From Paracoccaceae bacterium (lineage in GTDB: Bacteria > Pseudomonadota > Alphaproteobacteria > Rhodobacterales > Rhodobacteraceae): 64,000 nucleotides of DNA. The notes beneath the pieces were generated by a model. The model was not told the DNA's origin and did not search any database. It saw only the letters and a list, made by a program, of their open reading frames with translations. The stretch is from positions 1 through 64,000 of the forward strand of contig JAHDXW010000004.1 in assembly GCA_023383015.1 (NCBI GenBank). Direction: 5' to 3'. This document shows, piece after piece, positions 1 through 9,901 of this stretch (position 1 is the stretch's first letter; every line of letters begins with the position of its first letter). A program made the translations under genes and the position numbers.

Positions 1-69
1 CCAGCCCTTCACGGAAAACTTCAAAACTGCCGCTTGACTTCCGCATTAGGCTACGTCCTCCCGCCCAGT

Positions 70-100
70 GCAGCCCGCCGGTCCTGCCGCGGCGGGCTGC
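70..100 (-). terminator. GC-rich hairpin after the truncated hemoglobin gene
   Basis: Perfect 10-bp inverted repeat (GCAGCCCGCC / GGCGGGCTGC) with an 11-nt loop, 46 nt beyond the stop codon of the minus-strand hemoglobin gene. There is no T tract, so it is either a weak terminator or an RNA-stabilising hairpin. I see no gene in bases 1-146. Confidence 0.4.
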
Positions 101-146
101 GGGAGTGGTGCTGCAGGGCGTGGCATCAGGCGTCTCCGTGGGCCGT

Positions 147-545
147 TCAGCGCAGGGCGGGAACGGCCTGCCCGGCGGCCCGCGCGCCGTCCTCGACGGC
201 CATGTGCAGCGACCGGGCGATGCGCTCGGCGCGGGCGATCACATGCGCCGCCCCCGCCGGCGGGCAGGTCTCGACAGCGGTTGCTCGGAACAGGGCGAGC
301 CAAAGCTCGAAATGCGCCCATGTCACGGGCAGGCCGGCATGCGCAGTCACCGGCGTACCGTGATAGCGCCCGGTCATCAGCGCCACCGACGACCAGAAGG
401 CCACCATCCGCTCCAGATGCGGGCCCCAGTCGGATATCCGCGTCGCGAAGACCGGGCCCAGCACCGGGTCCGCGCGCACCCTGTTGTAGAAGCAGTGGAC
501 AAGCCGCGCCAGGATCGTCTCGTCAAGGCCGGTCGCGGCCATCAT
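147..545 (-). CDS. Group III truncated hemoglobin
   Basis: Small globin of 132 aa. The order Leu-Val-His-Cys-Phe-Tyr near residues 15-20 (B10 Tyr), Asp-Trp-Gly-Pro-His at 39-43, Phe-Trp-Ser-Ser-Val-Ala-Leu-Met at 50-57 and a His-Phe pair at 78-79 (probable proximal His F8) is that of group III (Ctb/trHbO-like) truncated hemoglobins. These bind O2 or NO and are linked to NO detoxification in Campylobacter. The open frame runs further upstream, but homology begins at the double Met at 545/542 and the longer version would run through the nsrR promoter, so I start here. It is divergent from nsrR, which suggests NO-responsive control. Lipids, partners and reductase are not visible. The family call is firm; the physiological role is inferred from context. 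Confidence 0.85.
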   Translation of the reverse strand: MMAATGLDETILARLVHCFYNRVRADPVLGPVFATRISDWGPHLERMVAFWSSVALMTGRYHGTPVTAHAGLPVTWAHFELWLALFRATAVETCPPAGAAHVIARAERIARSLHMAVEDGARAAGQAVPALR

Positions 546-653
546 CGCGGCCGTTTTCTCGGAGCGTGCCGAAGAAACCCTGGGCTGATCGGTCGAAGGC
601 GCGTGCAACGGAGGCTCCGGCGATGCGGGCTTGCATTCTCCTCTATCCCTGCT

Positions 654-663
654 AATACGTATT
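654..663. promoter_or_regulatory. AT-rich palindrome in the hemoglobin/nsrR divergent promoter
   Basis: AATACGTATT is a perfect 10-bp palindrome in an AT-rich island within otherwise very GC-rich DNA, 34 bp before the nsrR start and about 110 bp before the hemoglobin start. Its place fits an autoregulatory Rrf2 operator. It does not match the full NsrR consensus, so this is inference. Confidence 0.35.
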
Positions 664-696
664 GTAAATGCCAATTCACCCGGGCGAACCGCGACA

Positions 697-1113
697 ATGC
701 GTCTGACGTCCTTCACCGACTACGGCCTGCGGATGCTGATGCGGATGGCCAGCGCGCCGGACCGCCCCTTCTCGACCGCGGAGCTTGCCGCGGAGTTTGG
801 CCTGTCGCGGCACCATCTGACCAAGATCATGCAGCGCCTCGGCCGCGCCGGCATCGTGGCAACGCGTCGCGGCGGCGGCGGCGGGGCGGTGCTGGCGCGG
901 CCGGCCGCCGCGATCCGGCTCGGCGAGGTGATCCGGCTTCTGGAGGATGGCCAGCCGCTTGTGGAATGTTTCGCCTCCGGACCCGGGGGTTGCTCGATCG
1001 ACGGACGGTGCCGGCTGAAGGCGCGGCTGCGGTCGGCCGAGGCGGCGTTCCTGGCCGACCTCGACCGATCGAGCCTCGCCGACATCGCCCTGCCCGCCCT
1101 GCACCCGGCCTGA
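697..1113 (+). CDS. nsrR: Rrf2-family NO-sensing repressor NsrR
   Basis: A 138-aa transcription regulator. The first residues, Met-Arg-Leu-Thr-Ser-Phe-Thr-Asp-Tyr-Gly-Leu-Arg, are the NsrR signature, followed by a winged helix (about 25-70). Three cysteines at 91, 99 and 105 lie in the usual loop that binds an Fe-S cluster. E. coli NsrR has Cys 91, 96 and 102, so the spacing is close but slightly longer. NsrR loses repression when NO attacks its cluster. I start at 697 because homology begins exactly there; an upstream Met would add 22 unrelated residues. It sits between a truncated hemoglobin (divergent) and the HTHP and NO reductase genes, its likely targets. A separate regulator (FNR/NNR type) seems to act on other operons here. 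Confidence 0.9.
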   Translation: MRLTSFTDYGLRMLMRMASAPDRPFSTAELAAEFGLSRHHLTKIMQRLGRAGIVATRRGGGGGAVLARPAAAIRLGEVIRLLEDGQPLVECFASGPGGCSIDGRCRLKARLRSAEAAFLADLDRSSLADIALPALHPA

Positions 1114-1128
1114 GCCGGCGCTGCCGTC

Positions 1129-1155
1129 GCAACGGGCCCCTCTAGGGCCCGTTGC
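1129..1155 (+). terminator. Perfect hairpin between nsrR and HTHP
   Basis: An 11-bp perfect inverted repeat (GCAACGGGCCC / GGGCCCGTTGC) with a 5-nt loop, starting 15 nt after the nsrR stop and ending 37 nt before the HTHP start. There is no T tract. It probably ends or attenuates nsrR transcription; it could also protect the 5' end of the HTHP message. Confidence 0.55.
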
Positions 1156-1192
1156 CCCGACCAACCCCGATATGGCAGGAAGGAACCCCAAC

Positions 1193-1426
1193 ATGGCCGA
1201 CTGGCTTCCCACCCTCAGGACCGCGACCCCCGAGGAGGGCTACGCCCTCGCCGTCAAGCTCGCGCGCGTTGCCATCAGGATGACCCAGCCCGACGCGGCC
1301 GTGCGCGAGCGGCTGCGCCCGGAATACGCGGAGGATTCCGGCGCGCTGATCGCCGTGAGCCAGGTGGTGGCGACGCATTTCGCCACCGTCGCGGCAGCCA
1401 ACGACTACTGGCGCGGCGCCCCGTGA
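1193..1426 (+). CDS. Hexameric tyrosine-coordinated heme protein (HTHP)
   Basis: A 77-aa protein that I recognise as HTHP, the family first described from Silicibacter (Ruegeria) pomeroyi. It forms a ring of six subunits, each with a heme held by a tyrosine, and has peroxidase and weak catalase activity in vitro; its role in cells is not settled. The sequence opens with Trp-Leu-Pro-Thr-Leu, has an Ala-Val-Lys-Leu-Ala-Arg helix near 20-25, and places a Tyr at residue 45, the number of the heme-ligand Tyr in the characterised protein. A conserved Ala-Asn-Asp-Tyr-Trp ends the core. The start at 1193 follows an AGGAAGG ribosome binding site; a Met seven codons upstream lacks one. It lies behind nsrR and overlaps the next gene, which suggests a job in NO or peroxide stress. 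Confidence 0.88.
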   Translation: MADWLPTLRTATPEEGYALAVKLARVAIRMTQPDAAVRERLRPEYAEDSGALIAVSQVVATHFATVAAANDYWRGAP

Positions 1427-1740
1427 CGCGGGTCGTGCGCGAGGGCGACGGGTTCACCGTCGAGGCCGAGGTCCTCGCCGCCGCCTTCGGGATCGCCGCA
1501 GCAGAGATACCGGTGCTGATGCGGGCAGGTGCGATCACCTCGCGGTTCGAGACCGGGACCGGCGAGGACGCCGGCCGGTTCCGGCTGACCTTCTTCCACG
1601 GTGAGCGTGTGTTCCGCCTCGTGGTCGATGGCGACGGCCGGATCGTCGGCCGCGCGCGGTTCGATGCGCCGGGGCGCGCATCCGCCACGGCCGAAGCCGC
1701 CGGCGCGGCGAAAAACCGATTCGCGCCCGGCGGACAATGA
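1423..1740 (+). CDS. DUF6522-like hypothetical protein
   Basis: A 105-aa soluble protein starting with GTG inside the last codons of HTHP (GTGA overlap), so the two are translationally coupled. The centre has an LMRAGxITSRxE pattern, a Gly-Glu-Asp-Ala-Gly stretch, and then Arg-Leu-Thr-Phe-Phe-His-Gly. To my recollection this is DUF6522, a family of unknown function often found beside denitrification or NO-stress genes. No catalytic motif, signal peptide or metal site is obvious. The last 20 residues are Ala-rich and probably disordered. An FNR-like box overlaps its stop codon, so the next operon has its own promoter. Confidence 0.65.
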   Translation: MTRVVREGDGFTVEAEVLAAAFGIAAAEIPVLMRAGAITSRFETGTGEDAGRFRLTFFHGERVFRLVVDGDGRIVGRARFDAPGRASATAEAAGAAKNRFAPGGQ

Positions 1741-1750
1741 TCCATGTCAA
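1737..1750. promoter_or_regulatory. FNR/NNR-type box upstream of norS
   Basis: ATGATCCATGTCAA, which reads TTGAC-ATGG-ATCAT on the other strand. It matches TTGAY-N4-RTCAA at all but one of the ten conserved positions. Its centre is about 130 bp before the norS start. FNR, DNR and NNR regulators share this site, so sequence alone cannot tell which one binds. Confidence 0.6.
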
Positions 1751-1874
1751 GGACGGGCATCAGGCCACGCCCACCCTCGACGGGCCGGGGTTTCCGCGCT
1801 GAAGGGAAATGAGGGGAGGAGGAGAGGACGGGGAGAACCGGCGAGACCAGGATGGGCATCGCATGGAGGTGCGG

Positions 1875-2408
1875 ATGACGATCCAGACGCTGTCGCTGTT
1901 CTTGTCGCTCGCGGCCGTTGCCGCACTTGCAGCTGTCTTCCTCCGGGTGCGCCTTCTTGCCCCTGCCGGAAGGGACTACCCCGTGGTTCAGGCGGACGCC
2001 TACCGGCTGCGCGGCCTCTCCTTCTGGGTTCTGGTGCTGGTCGGGCTGCCGGTGACCGTCTGGCTCCTGCGCGAGACGCCCTACGAGGCGAAGGCCACCG
2101 AGCCGCAGGTGGTCAACGTCTCCTCGGCGATGTGGTATTGGGATCTCGACCGCGACACGGTCGAGGCCGGCCGGCCGGTCGAGTTCCACGTCACCAGCAC
2201 CGACGTCAACCACGGCTTCGGGCTTTACGATCCCTCCGGTCGGCTGGTCGCCCAGACCCAGGCGATGCCGGGCTACATCAACGTCCTGACGCATGTCTTC
2301 GAAGAGGAGGGCACCTATCGTGTCCTTTGCCTCGAATACTGCGGGCTCGTCCACCACGGGATGGAGACCGCGCTCACCGTGACCGCGACAGGAGGGGGCA
2401 ATGGCTGA
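1875..2408 (+). CDS. norS: CuA subunit (NorS) of sNOR-type nitric oxide reductase
   Basis: A 177-aa membrane protein: two N-terminal helices (about 5-24 and 48-65) and a cupredoxin domain facing the periplasm. The CuA set is complete: His113, Cys152, Glu154, Cys156, His160 and Met163, in the classic C-x-E-x3-C-x3-H-x2-M arrangement. It therefore accepts electrons from a soluble or anchored cytochrome c or from quinol-linked donors. The start at 1875 has a GGAGGT six bases upstream; two earlier in-frame Mets do not. It overlaps norY by 8 bp. The order norS-norY-senC-orf1 is that of the sNOR cluster of Nitrosomonas-type ammonia oxidisers. On its own it could be called cytochrome oxidase subunit II; the partner subunit decides the call. 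Confidence 0.82.
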   Translation: MTIQTLSLFLSLAAVAALAAVFLRVRLLAPAGRDYPVVQADAYRLRGLSFWVLVLVGLPVTVWLLRETPYEAKATEPQVVNVSSAMWYWDLDRDTVEAGRPVEFHVTSTDVNHGFGLYDPSGRLVAQTQAMPGYINVLTHVFEEEGTYRVLCLEYCGLVHHGMETALTVTATGGGNG

Positions 2409-3855
2409 TGCACGCACGAGCGCGGGCATCGCCGACCGCGGACGGACCTGGATCGTGCTCTACCTCGCGACGGCGGGTGTCGTCATCCTGCTGATGATGG
2501 TCTTCGGGCTCGTGATGCGGCTGGCACAGTCGGAATGGATCGCGCTCGATCCCGCGTTCTACTACCAGCTCCTGACGGTGCACGGCATCGGCATGGTCGG
2601 GATTGCCGCCCTCGGCGGGGTGGCGGTGCTGTGGCACTACTTGTCGGCCCATGTCGCGCTGCGCCCCGCGGCGCTGGCGATCAATCTCGTCCTCTTCATG
2701 CTCGGGGTGGCGATGATCCTCTGGGCGGTGTTCATCGGAGGATTCGCCCCGGCCTGGACCTTCCTCTATCCGCTGCCGGCCGTGGGCAGCAGCAACGGCC
2801 AGTGGCAGGCCTGGTCGGCGGTGCTGGACCTGACGGGCGTGCTGCTGATCGGCGTCGGCTTCCTGATCCTGTGCCTCGAGATGGGACGCGGGATCGTCGC
2901 CGCCTACGGCGGGCTCGGCCGCGGCCTCGGCTGGCACGTGCTGTTCGCCGGCAGCAAGGAGAAGGTGCCGCCACCGACGGTGGTCGCCGGCACGATGGTG
3001 GTCATCGTGACGACGCTGGCTCTGATCGCCGGGGCCACGATCGTGGCCATGACGATCCTGAACGTGCTGTTCCCGGCGCTGGCAATCGACCCGCTGATCG
3101 CCAAGAACATGATCTACTTCTTCGGCCACACCTTCATCAACGCCACCATCTACATGGCGGTCGTGGTGGTCTACGAGCTCCTGCCGAGGATCACCGGCCG
3201 GCCGTGGAAGACGTCGAAGGTGTTCCTTGCCGGATGGACCCTCAGCACCACGATGGTGCTCGTGATCTATCCGCACCACTTGCTGATGGACTTCGCCATG
3301 CCGGGCTGGGCGTTGGCCATCGGACAGGTGCTCTCCTACGTGAACTCCTTGCCTGTGCTCGTCGTTACCGGGCTCGGTGCGCTTGCCATCCTGCACCGCT
3401 CGGGCATCAGCTGGGACGTGGTCTCGACCCTGCTCCTGATCGCGATGTTCGGCTGGATGGCCGGGGTCATCCCGGCGGTTGTCGATGCCACAATCTCGGT
3501 CAACTACGTGATGCACAACACCATGTGGGTGCCGGGGCATTTCCACTTCTACCTGCTGCTCGGCCTGCTGCCGATGATCTTCGCCTTCATGCTGCACCTG
3601 GCGCGCGGCGAGGACGTGGCCGCCCACGGCGGTGACCTGTCGGCGCTGCTGTATCTCGGCTTCGGGCTTGGCTTCGTGGCGATGTTCCTTCTCGGCGGCT
3701 GGGCAAGCGTGCCGCGCCGCTGGGCGGTCCATCTGCCCGAGTGGCTGGTCTGGGACCGCATCGCCGCGGTCATGGCGGTGGGCGTGGTCGTGCTGGCCAC
3801 CGTCTTCGTGGTGACATTCCTGCTGCGTATCCCCAGGATCCTGCGGCATGGCTGA
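2401..3855 (+). CDS. norY: Heme-copper catalytic subunit, sNOR-type NO reductase (NorY)
   Basis: A 484-aa protein with about 12 membrane helices of the heme-copper oxidase superfamily. Ligands are in place: His61 and His382 for the low-spin heme, His380 for the active-site heme, and His243, His292 and His293 for the second metal. Four residues after His243, where oxygen reductases carry the Tyr that cross-links to a CuB histidine, there is Asn247. As I recall the family definitions, Asn here marks sNOR, an NO reductase with a CuA subunit. This subunit would reduce 2 NO to N2O. It overlaps norS and senC by 8 bp each. A C-family oxidase, which takes its Tyr from another helix, is the main alternative, but the CuA partner and cluster order argue against it. 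Confidence 0.8.
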   Translation: MADARTSAGIADRGRTWIVLYLATAGVVILLMMVFGLVMRLAQSEWIALDPAFYYQLLTVHGIGMVGIAALGGVAVLWHYLSAHVALRPAALAINLVLFMLGVAMILWAVFIGGFAPAWTFLYPLPAVGSSNGQWQAWSAVLDLTGVLLIGVGFLILCLEMGRGIVAAYGGLGRGLGWHVLFAGSKEKVPPPTVVAGTMVVIVTTLALIAGATIVAMTILNVLFPALAIDPLIAKNMIYFFGHTFINATIYMAVVVVYELLPRITGRPWKTSKVFLAGWTLSTTMVLVIYPHHLLMDFAMPGWALAIGQVLSYVNSLPVLVVTGLGALAILHRSGISWDVVSTLLLIAMFGWMAGVIPAVVDATISVNYVMHNTMWVPGHFHFYLLLGLLPMIFAFMLHLARGEDVAAHGGDLSALLYLGFGLGFVAMFLLGGWASVPRRWAVHLPEWLVWDRIAAVMAVGVVVLATVFVVTFLLRIPRILRHG

Positions 3856-4447
3856 GTCAGCGCGGACGGTGCTGGCCACGCTCGCCGTGGCCGGTGCCGC
3901 CGCCGGCATGCTGGGGTGGGGAACGGGCGGCGGGCGTGTCTTCACCTCCGAGATGGCGCGGCGGCTCGACATCGCCGCCGCGCCGCGACTCCTGCCCGAC
4001 GTCATCCTCCACGACCAGTCCGGAGCCATGACGCGGCTGTCGGACTACCGGGGCCGGCCGGTGGTCATGGAGTTCGTCTACGCCACCTGCCCCGACATCT
4101 GCCTCACGCTCGGCACCGCCTTCGAGCAACTGGACGCGGCCTTGCCGGAGGGAGCGGCGCTGCTGAGCGTCAGCTTCGATCCGGCCGACACCCCCGAGCA
4201 GCTGGGCTGGTTCGCTGACCGCCACGGCGCCCGTGCCCCGCGCTGGCGCGTCGCCGGCATCGCCGATGCCGACGGGCGCGCGGCGCTGCTCGCCCGGGCC
4301 GAGGTCGTCGTCATCCCCGACGGGCTGGGCGGCTACGTCCACAACGCAGGGCTGTATCTGGTCGACAGCGCCGGCCGGCTGGTGGCCGTGTTCGGCCCCG
4401 AGGACGCCGCGGCCGTCCTGGCGGCGATCGCAGCCGATGCGGGCTGA
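3848..4447 (+). CDS. senC: SCO1/SenC copper chaperone of the sNOR operon
   Basis: A 199-aa thioredoxin-fold protein with an N-terminal signal anchor (about 7-24). The copper-binding Cys81-x3-Cys85 sits in a Thr-Cys-Pro-Asp-Ile-Cys motif and a later Gly-Tyr-Val-His supplies the third ligand, as in SCO1/SenC/PrrC. Such proteins load the CuA site, which fits its place directly behind the CuA-bearing norS and norY. It overlaps norY by 8 bp and the next gene by 11 bp. A second, distinct SCO lies in the other heme-copper operon at 13298, so each reductase has its own chaperone. Confidence 0.9.
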   Translation: MAESARTVLATLAVAGAAAGMLGWGTGGGRVFTSEMARRLDIAAAPRLLPDVILHDQSGAMTRLSDYRGRPVVMEFVYATCPDICLTLGTAFEQLDAALPEGAALLSVSFDPADTPEQLGWFADRHGARAPRWRVAGIADADGRAALLARAEVVVIPDGLGGYVHNAGLYLVDSAGRLVAVFGPEDAAAVLAAIAADAG

Positions 4448-5090
4448 CCGCAAGGCCTGGCTCGGCGCGGGAATTGTCGCGCTGGGACTCCTGCCGCCGG
4501 TCGCGGATCTGCTGCAGGCGCGGCTGCCTACCCACGTCCTCGTCCTTCTTCCGCTGCTTGCCGGCGGTGGCGCGGTTGCGGGTGCGGCGCTGGCGCGCGG
4601 ACGTCCGGCCGGCTGGACGGCGGCGCCCTCCCTGCTGGCCGGCGCAGCGACCCTTGGCTTCTGGCTGATCCCGCGCTGGATCGACGCGGCCCTCGCCGCG
4701 CCCGCGGTTGCCGCAGTGCGGACCGCGTCGCTCGTGTTCCTGGCCGGGCTGCCGCTCGGCTGGGGATGGGCGCAGGCCGGGCCGGTACTGCGCCTCTTCG
4801 TGCTGGCCAACGCCGCGGCGATGCTGGCGGTGATGGGCTGGATCGAACTCGTCGTGCCGGCGCGGCTCTGCAACAGCTATCTCCTCGCCGACCAGCGCAA
4901 CCTCGGGCTCGGCCTTCTTGTGCTGGCCGGGGTCGTGGTGGCGGGTGCGGCGCTGCGCGCCCTGGCCGGTGGCGATCAGGCGGACGCCACCGAACGGGCA
5001 ACCCGCCGCGCCAGCCCGAGGATGGCCAGCCCCCAGGAGCCGAGCGCAACGAACACCATCACCGCCGGTATCGGGTCGAGAAAGCCGTAG
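4437..5090 (+). CDS. Membrane protein, orf1 of the norSY-senC cluster
   Basis: A 217-aa protein with about six hydrophobic segments and a short polar tail. The start lies inside the end of senC. The last helix is preceded by a conserved-looking Cys-Asn-Ser-Tyr-Leu-Leu-Ala-Asp-Gln motif. I cannot name a family; the position matches the fourth gene (orf1) of the norSY-senC-orf1 operon, so a role in assembly of the reductase is likely. The final 38 codons overlap the 3' end of the convergent transporter gene (115 bp shared). The polar tail may therefore be constrained by both strands, or the protein may functionally end near residue 185. Confidence 0.65.
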   Translation: MRADRKAWLGAGIVALGLLPPVADLLQARLPTHVLVLLPLLAGGGAVAGAALARGRPAGWTAAPSLLAGAATLGFWLIPRWIDAALAAPAVAAVRTASLVFLAGLPLGWGWAQAGPVLRLFVLANAAAMLAVMGWIELVVPARLCNSYLLADQRNLGLGLLVLAGVVVAGAALRALAGGDQADATERATRRASPRMASPQEPSATNTITAGIGSRKP

Positions 5091-6067
5091 CCCATCGCCC
5101 GGTCGAACTGGAAGGTCGAGGTCGTGTACATGCCGAGCGGGAAGATCATCCCCCACACCGCCGGCTCGTAGGTGAAGCGGTCGCGCTGCCAGAGGTAGCG
5201 CCAGCCCATCAGCGCGAACAGGAACGGAATCCACCAGCTCGCCACCGCCCAGAAGAAGAAGGTGAAGCCCTTCAGGAACGGCAGGAGTGGCGCCAGCAGC
5301 GGCCACACCCCGGCGCGCTGGATCAGGATCGAGCCCGCCAGCGCGCTGATCGCCACTGCTCCCATGTTGATCCAGTAGGGCGGGCTGAAGTCCGAATGGC
5401 TGAGCGGCACGAAGGTCAGCCGGTAGAAGATCAGGGGGATGATCGCGAGGTAGAGCATCGCCCCGATCATGAACATGGCAATGACCTGGAACTGGATCGC
5501 CTCCGGGGGCGGCTGTGCAGTGTCGATCACGCCGCGCAGCACGACCACCGCCTGGGTCGAGACCGCCGCGATCAGCCACGCGCCGTTGATCCCGCGCGCG
5601 AGCGTCGGCTTGCGCCGGCGCACCGTGACGGCGGTGAAGAAAGTGTACATGATCACGAACCACAGGCAGAGCCCAAGCCACCACAGCCCGGCCGCGACGT
5701 CGCGCGCCCCGAGGACGACCATGTTCTGCGTGCCGAGCACGCAGGTGCCCGCGACGATGGTGAAGAATCCCGGCGCACGCTGGTGGTCGGAGACGTCCCG
5801 CAGCAGCTGGTCGCGGAATCGCGCCGCCCGCAGAAGTGTGAGCCCCCACAGCGCGGGATAGGCGACCCAGTTCACCGCGACCAGGACCAGAGCAACCGGC
5901 CGCAGGCCCGTCAGCTGGCAGGCGATCGACACCACCCCGGTCGCCATGACCAGCGCGAAGTAGCCGGGAAAGAGCGATGCCGCGCCGTCCCGGATGCCGC
6001 CCGCAAGCCGCTCCGCGAGGCCCCGCGACAGGGCCGGCGGTCGCGGCGAAACGTCATCCCCGCTCAT
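4976..6067 (-). CDS. TDT-family (TehA/SLAC1-like) membrane transporter
   Basis: A 363-aa protein with about ten membrane helices, matching the tellurite-resistance/dicarboxylate transporter (TDT) family, to which TehA, malate permeases and SLAC1 anion channels belong. The first helix region reads Pro-Gly-Tyr-Phe-Ala-Leu-Val-Met-Ala-Thr-Gly, a family hallmark. The start at 6067 has GGAGGGA eight bases upstream; the frame stays open further but without homology. It lies alone on the minus strand between the sNOR operon and nirS. Anion channels of this class can carry nitrate, chloride or small carboxylates, so a link to nitrite/nitrate balance is possible but only suggested by position. Confidence 0.78.
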   Translation of the reverse strand: MSGDDVSPRPPALSRGLAERLAGGIRDGAASLFPGYFALVMATGVVSIACQLTGLRPVALVLVAVNWVAYPALWGLTLLRAARFRDQLLRDVSDHQRAPGFFTIVAGTCVLGTQNMVVLGARDVAAGLWWLGLCLWFVIMYTFFTAVTVRRRKPTLARGINGAWLIAAVSTQAVVVLRGVIDTAQPPPEAIQFQVIAMFMIGAMLYLAIIPLIFYRLTFVPLSHSDFSPPYWINMGAVAISALAGSILIQRAGVWPLLAPLLPFLKGFTFFFWAVASWWIPFLFALMGWRYLWQRDRFTYEPAVWGMIFPLGMYTTSTFQFDRAMGYGFLDPIPAVMVFVALGSWGLAILGLARRVARSVASA

Positions 6068-6361
6068 GGCTTCCCTCCGTGCCTGCATGGCAGCGCCGCC
6101 CGGGCCATGCAGCCGCAGCTCCGCCCGCCGGACCGCCTCGGGCAGGGTGCTGCCGCGGCAACCGCCCGCAGCGGGGCCGCGTCGAGGTGGTGGCTTGGCC
6201 TTGGCGTCGACGTCGGTCCCACCTTCACGCTCGTGTCGGCCGAACTCGGTCACTGCAGTCTGCAGCCGGCGCGCCGTCATGTGAACGCGGGAGATTGAAG
6301 CACCCGCGTCTTCCGGACACCGCGTGAAGCCCGGGTTGCCCTGTCGCCGGCGGGATGGCGC

Positions 6362-8689
<2,328 letters not shown>

Positions 8690-8698
8690 ACCGCGGCC

Positions 8699-8772
8699 GC
8701 CGGGGGCCCTTCCCCCCGGCAACCCGGCGAGAATACCGCCCCGGCCCGGCGCTTGCAGCGCCGCGGCCGGGG
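8699..8772 (+). terminator. Tandem hairpins after nirS
   Basis: Two GC-rich hairpins follow the nirS stop. The first pairs GCCGGGGG (8699-8706) with CCCCCGGC (8713-8720). The second pairs 8739-8753 with 8757-8772, with a single bulge and a TGC loop. They probably end nirS transcription. The rest of the 337-bp gap up to 9026 is GC-rich and shows no gene, RNA or regulatory box to me. Confidence 0.5.
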
Positions 8773-9026
8773 CGCGCGTTCCCGGCCGCCGCAGTGGCGG
8801 CGCGCAATCCGGGCGGCACGGGACCGCCCGGCAGCTTCAACGGCGCGGGACCCGGCGGAGGCATGCTACACTTGGCACGGGACGGGTGATTCCTGGCCCA
8901 TCCCGGCCGGGCGACCGCGCCCCGCACCGGGGGCAACGCAGGCGGCCCGGCCGCGGTCGCTGCATGCGGCCGTGCCCCCGGATGGCGAAGCGCCCCCGGG
9001 GCCGGGCGGGGATGGGAGGGCGGATC

Positions 9027-9626
9027 ATGGCGGCGATCGACTTCTGGTTCTCGATCGGCAGCACCTACACCTATCTCTCGGTCGCGCGCCTTGCCGCGGT
9101 CGAGGCGGAAAGCGGCGTCACCTTCGTCTGGCGGCCGTTCAACGTCCGCACGATCATGCTGGCGCAGAACAACATCCCCTTCGCCAACAAGCCGGCGAAG
9201 GCAGCCTACATGTGGCGCGACATCGCCCGGCGGGCGGCGCGCCTGGGGCGTTCGCCGCGCCTGCCCGCCCCCTACCCGATCCGCGACCTCGCGCTGGCCA
9301 ACCAGGTCGCGCTGCTGGGCATGCGCGAGGGCTGGGGGCGGCGCTACGTGACCGAGGCGTACCGGCTCTGGTTCGACGAGGGGTTCGACGCGGGCGACAT
9401 GCCCAACATCGCCGCAAGCCTGCGGCACGCCGGCGAGGATCCCGACGCCGTGCTTGCCCGGGCCCGGTCCGAGGAGGTCGCAGCGGCCCTGGCCGCCGAC
9501 ACGGACGGGGCGATGGCCGCGGGCGTGTTCGGCTCGCCAAGCTTCATGGTCGGGGGCGAGCTGTTCTGGGGCGATGACCGGCTCGAGGACGCGCTGGCCT
9601 GGCACCGGCAGGGTCGCCTCGACTAA
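9027..9626 (+). CDS. DsbA-fold protein, 2-hydroxychromene-2-carboxylate isomerase-like
   Basis: A 199-aa thioredoxin-fold protein. It opens with Asp-Phe-Trp-Phe-Ser-Ile-Gly-Ser-Thr-Tyr-Thr-Tyr-Leu, with Ser where DsbA has its CxxC cysteines, and has the late motif Gly-Val-Phe-Gly-Ser-Pro-Ser-Phe plus Glu-Leu-Phe-Trp-Gly-Asp-Asp-Arg-Leu typical of the HCCA isomerase / kappa-class glutathione transferase family. These enzymes use glutathione on aromatic or xenobiotic substrates. No signal peptide, so cytoplasmic. The start at 9027 has GGGAGGGCGG in front. No aromatic-degradation genes are near, so the substrate is unknown and the placement between nirS and the second reductase operon may be chance or point to NO/thiol stress. 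Confidence 0.8.
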   Translation: MAAIDFWFSIGSTYTYLSVARLAAVEAESGVTFVWRPFNVRTIMLAQNNIPFANKPAKAAYMWRDIARRAARLGRSPRLPAPYPIRDLALANQVALLGMREGWGRRYVTEAYRLWFDEGFDAGDMPNIAASLRHAGEDPDAVLARARSEEVAAALAADTDGAMAAGVFGSPSFMVGGELFWGDDRLEDALAWHRQGRLD

Positions 9627-9648
9627 GCCAAGGCGCCGCACCGCAAAA

Positions 9649-9662
9649 TTGATCTATGTCAA
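9649..9662. promoter_or_regulatory. Perfect FNR/NNR box upstream of the eNOR operon
   Basis: TTGATCTATGTCAA matches TTGAY-N4-RTCAA at every conserved base and extends to an 18-bp AATTGA-N6-TCAATT palindrome. It starts 23 bp after the previous stop codon and about 240 bp before the 59-aa membrane peptide that opens the operon. The remaining gap to 9901 shows no gene. Confidence 0.75.
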
Positions 9663-9901
9663 TTCCGCCCCGGCACCGACATGTATCATTCACGGACGGA
9701 GCCGGCCAGGCCAGTCCCCGCGCCCAGCGCGGAAGACCGGCCGAATCGGACTTCTCATCGACGCCGGCGTCCGGGTAACGGGCGGCGGCATGGCGGCGAC
9801 GGCATTGAAACGGGCGGACTTTCGGCGACGGCGTCGCGGAAAGCGGGCAACCTGGGGCCCTGCTGCGCGCAACCGTCCCCGACCGCCGGGGAGGAGCTGA
9901 G

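Noticed and set aside
1875-3855. Calling the norS/norY pair an ordinary cytochrome c oxidase
   Set aside because: The active-site Tyr is replaced by Asn247 and the gene order matches norSY-senC-orf1.
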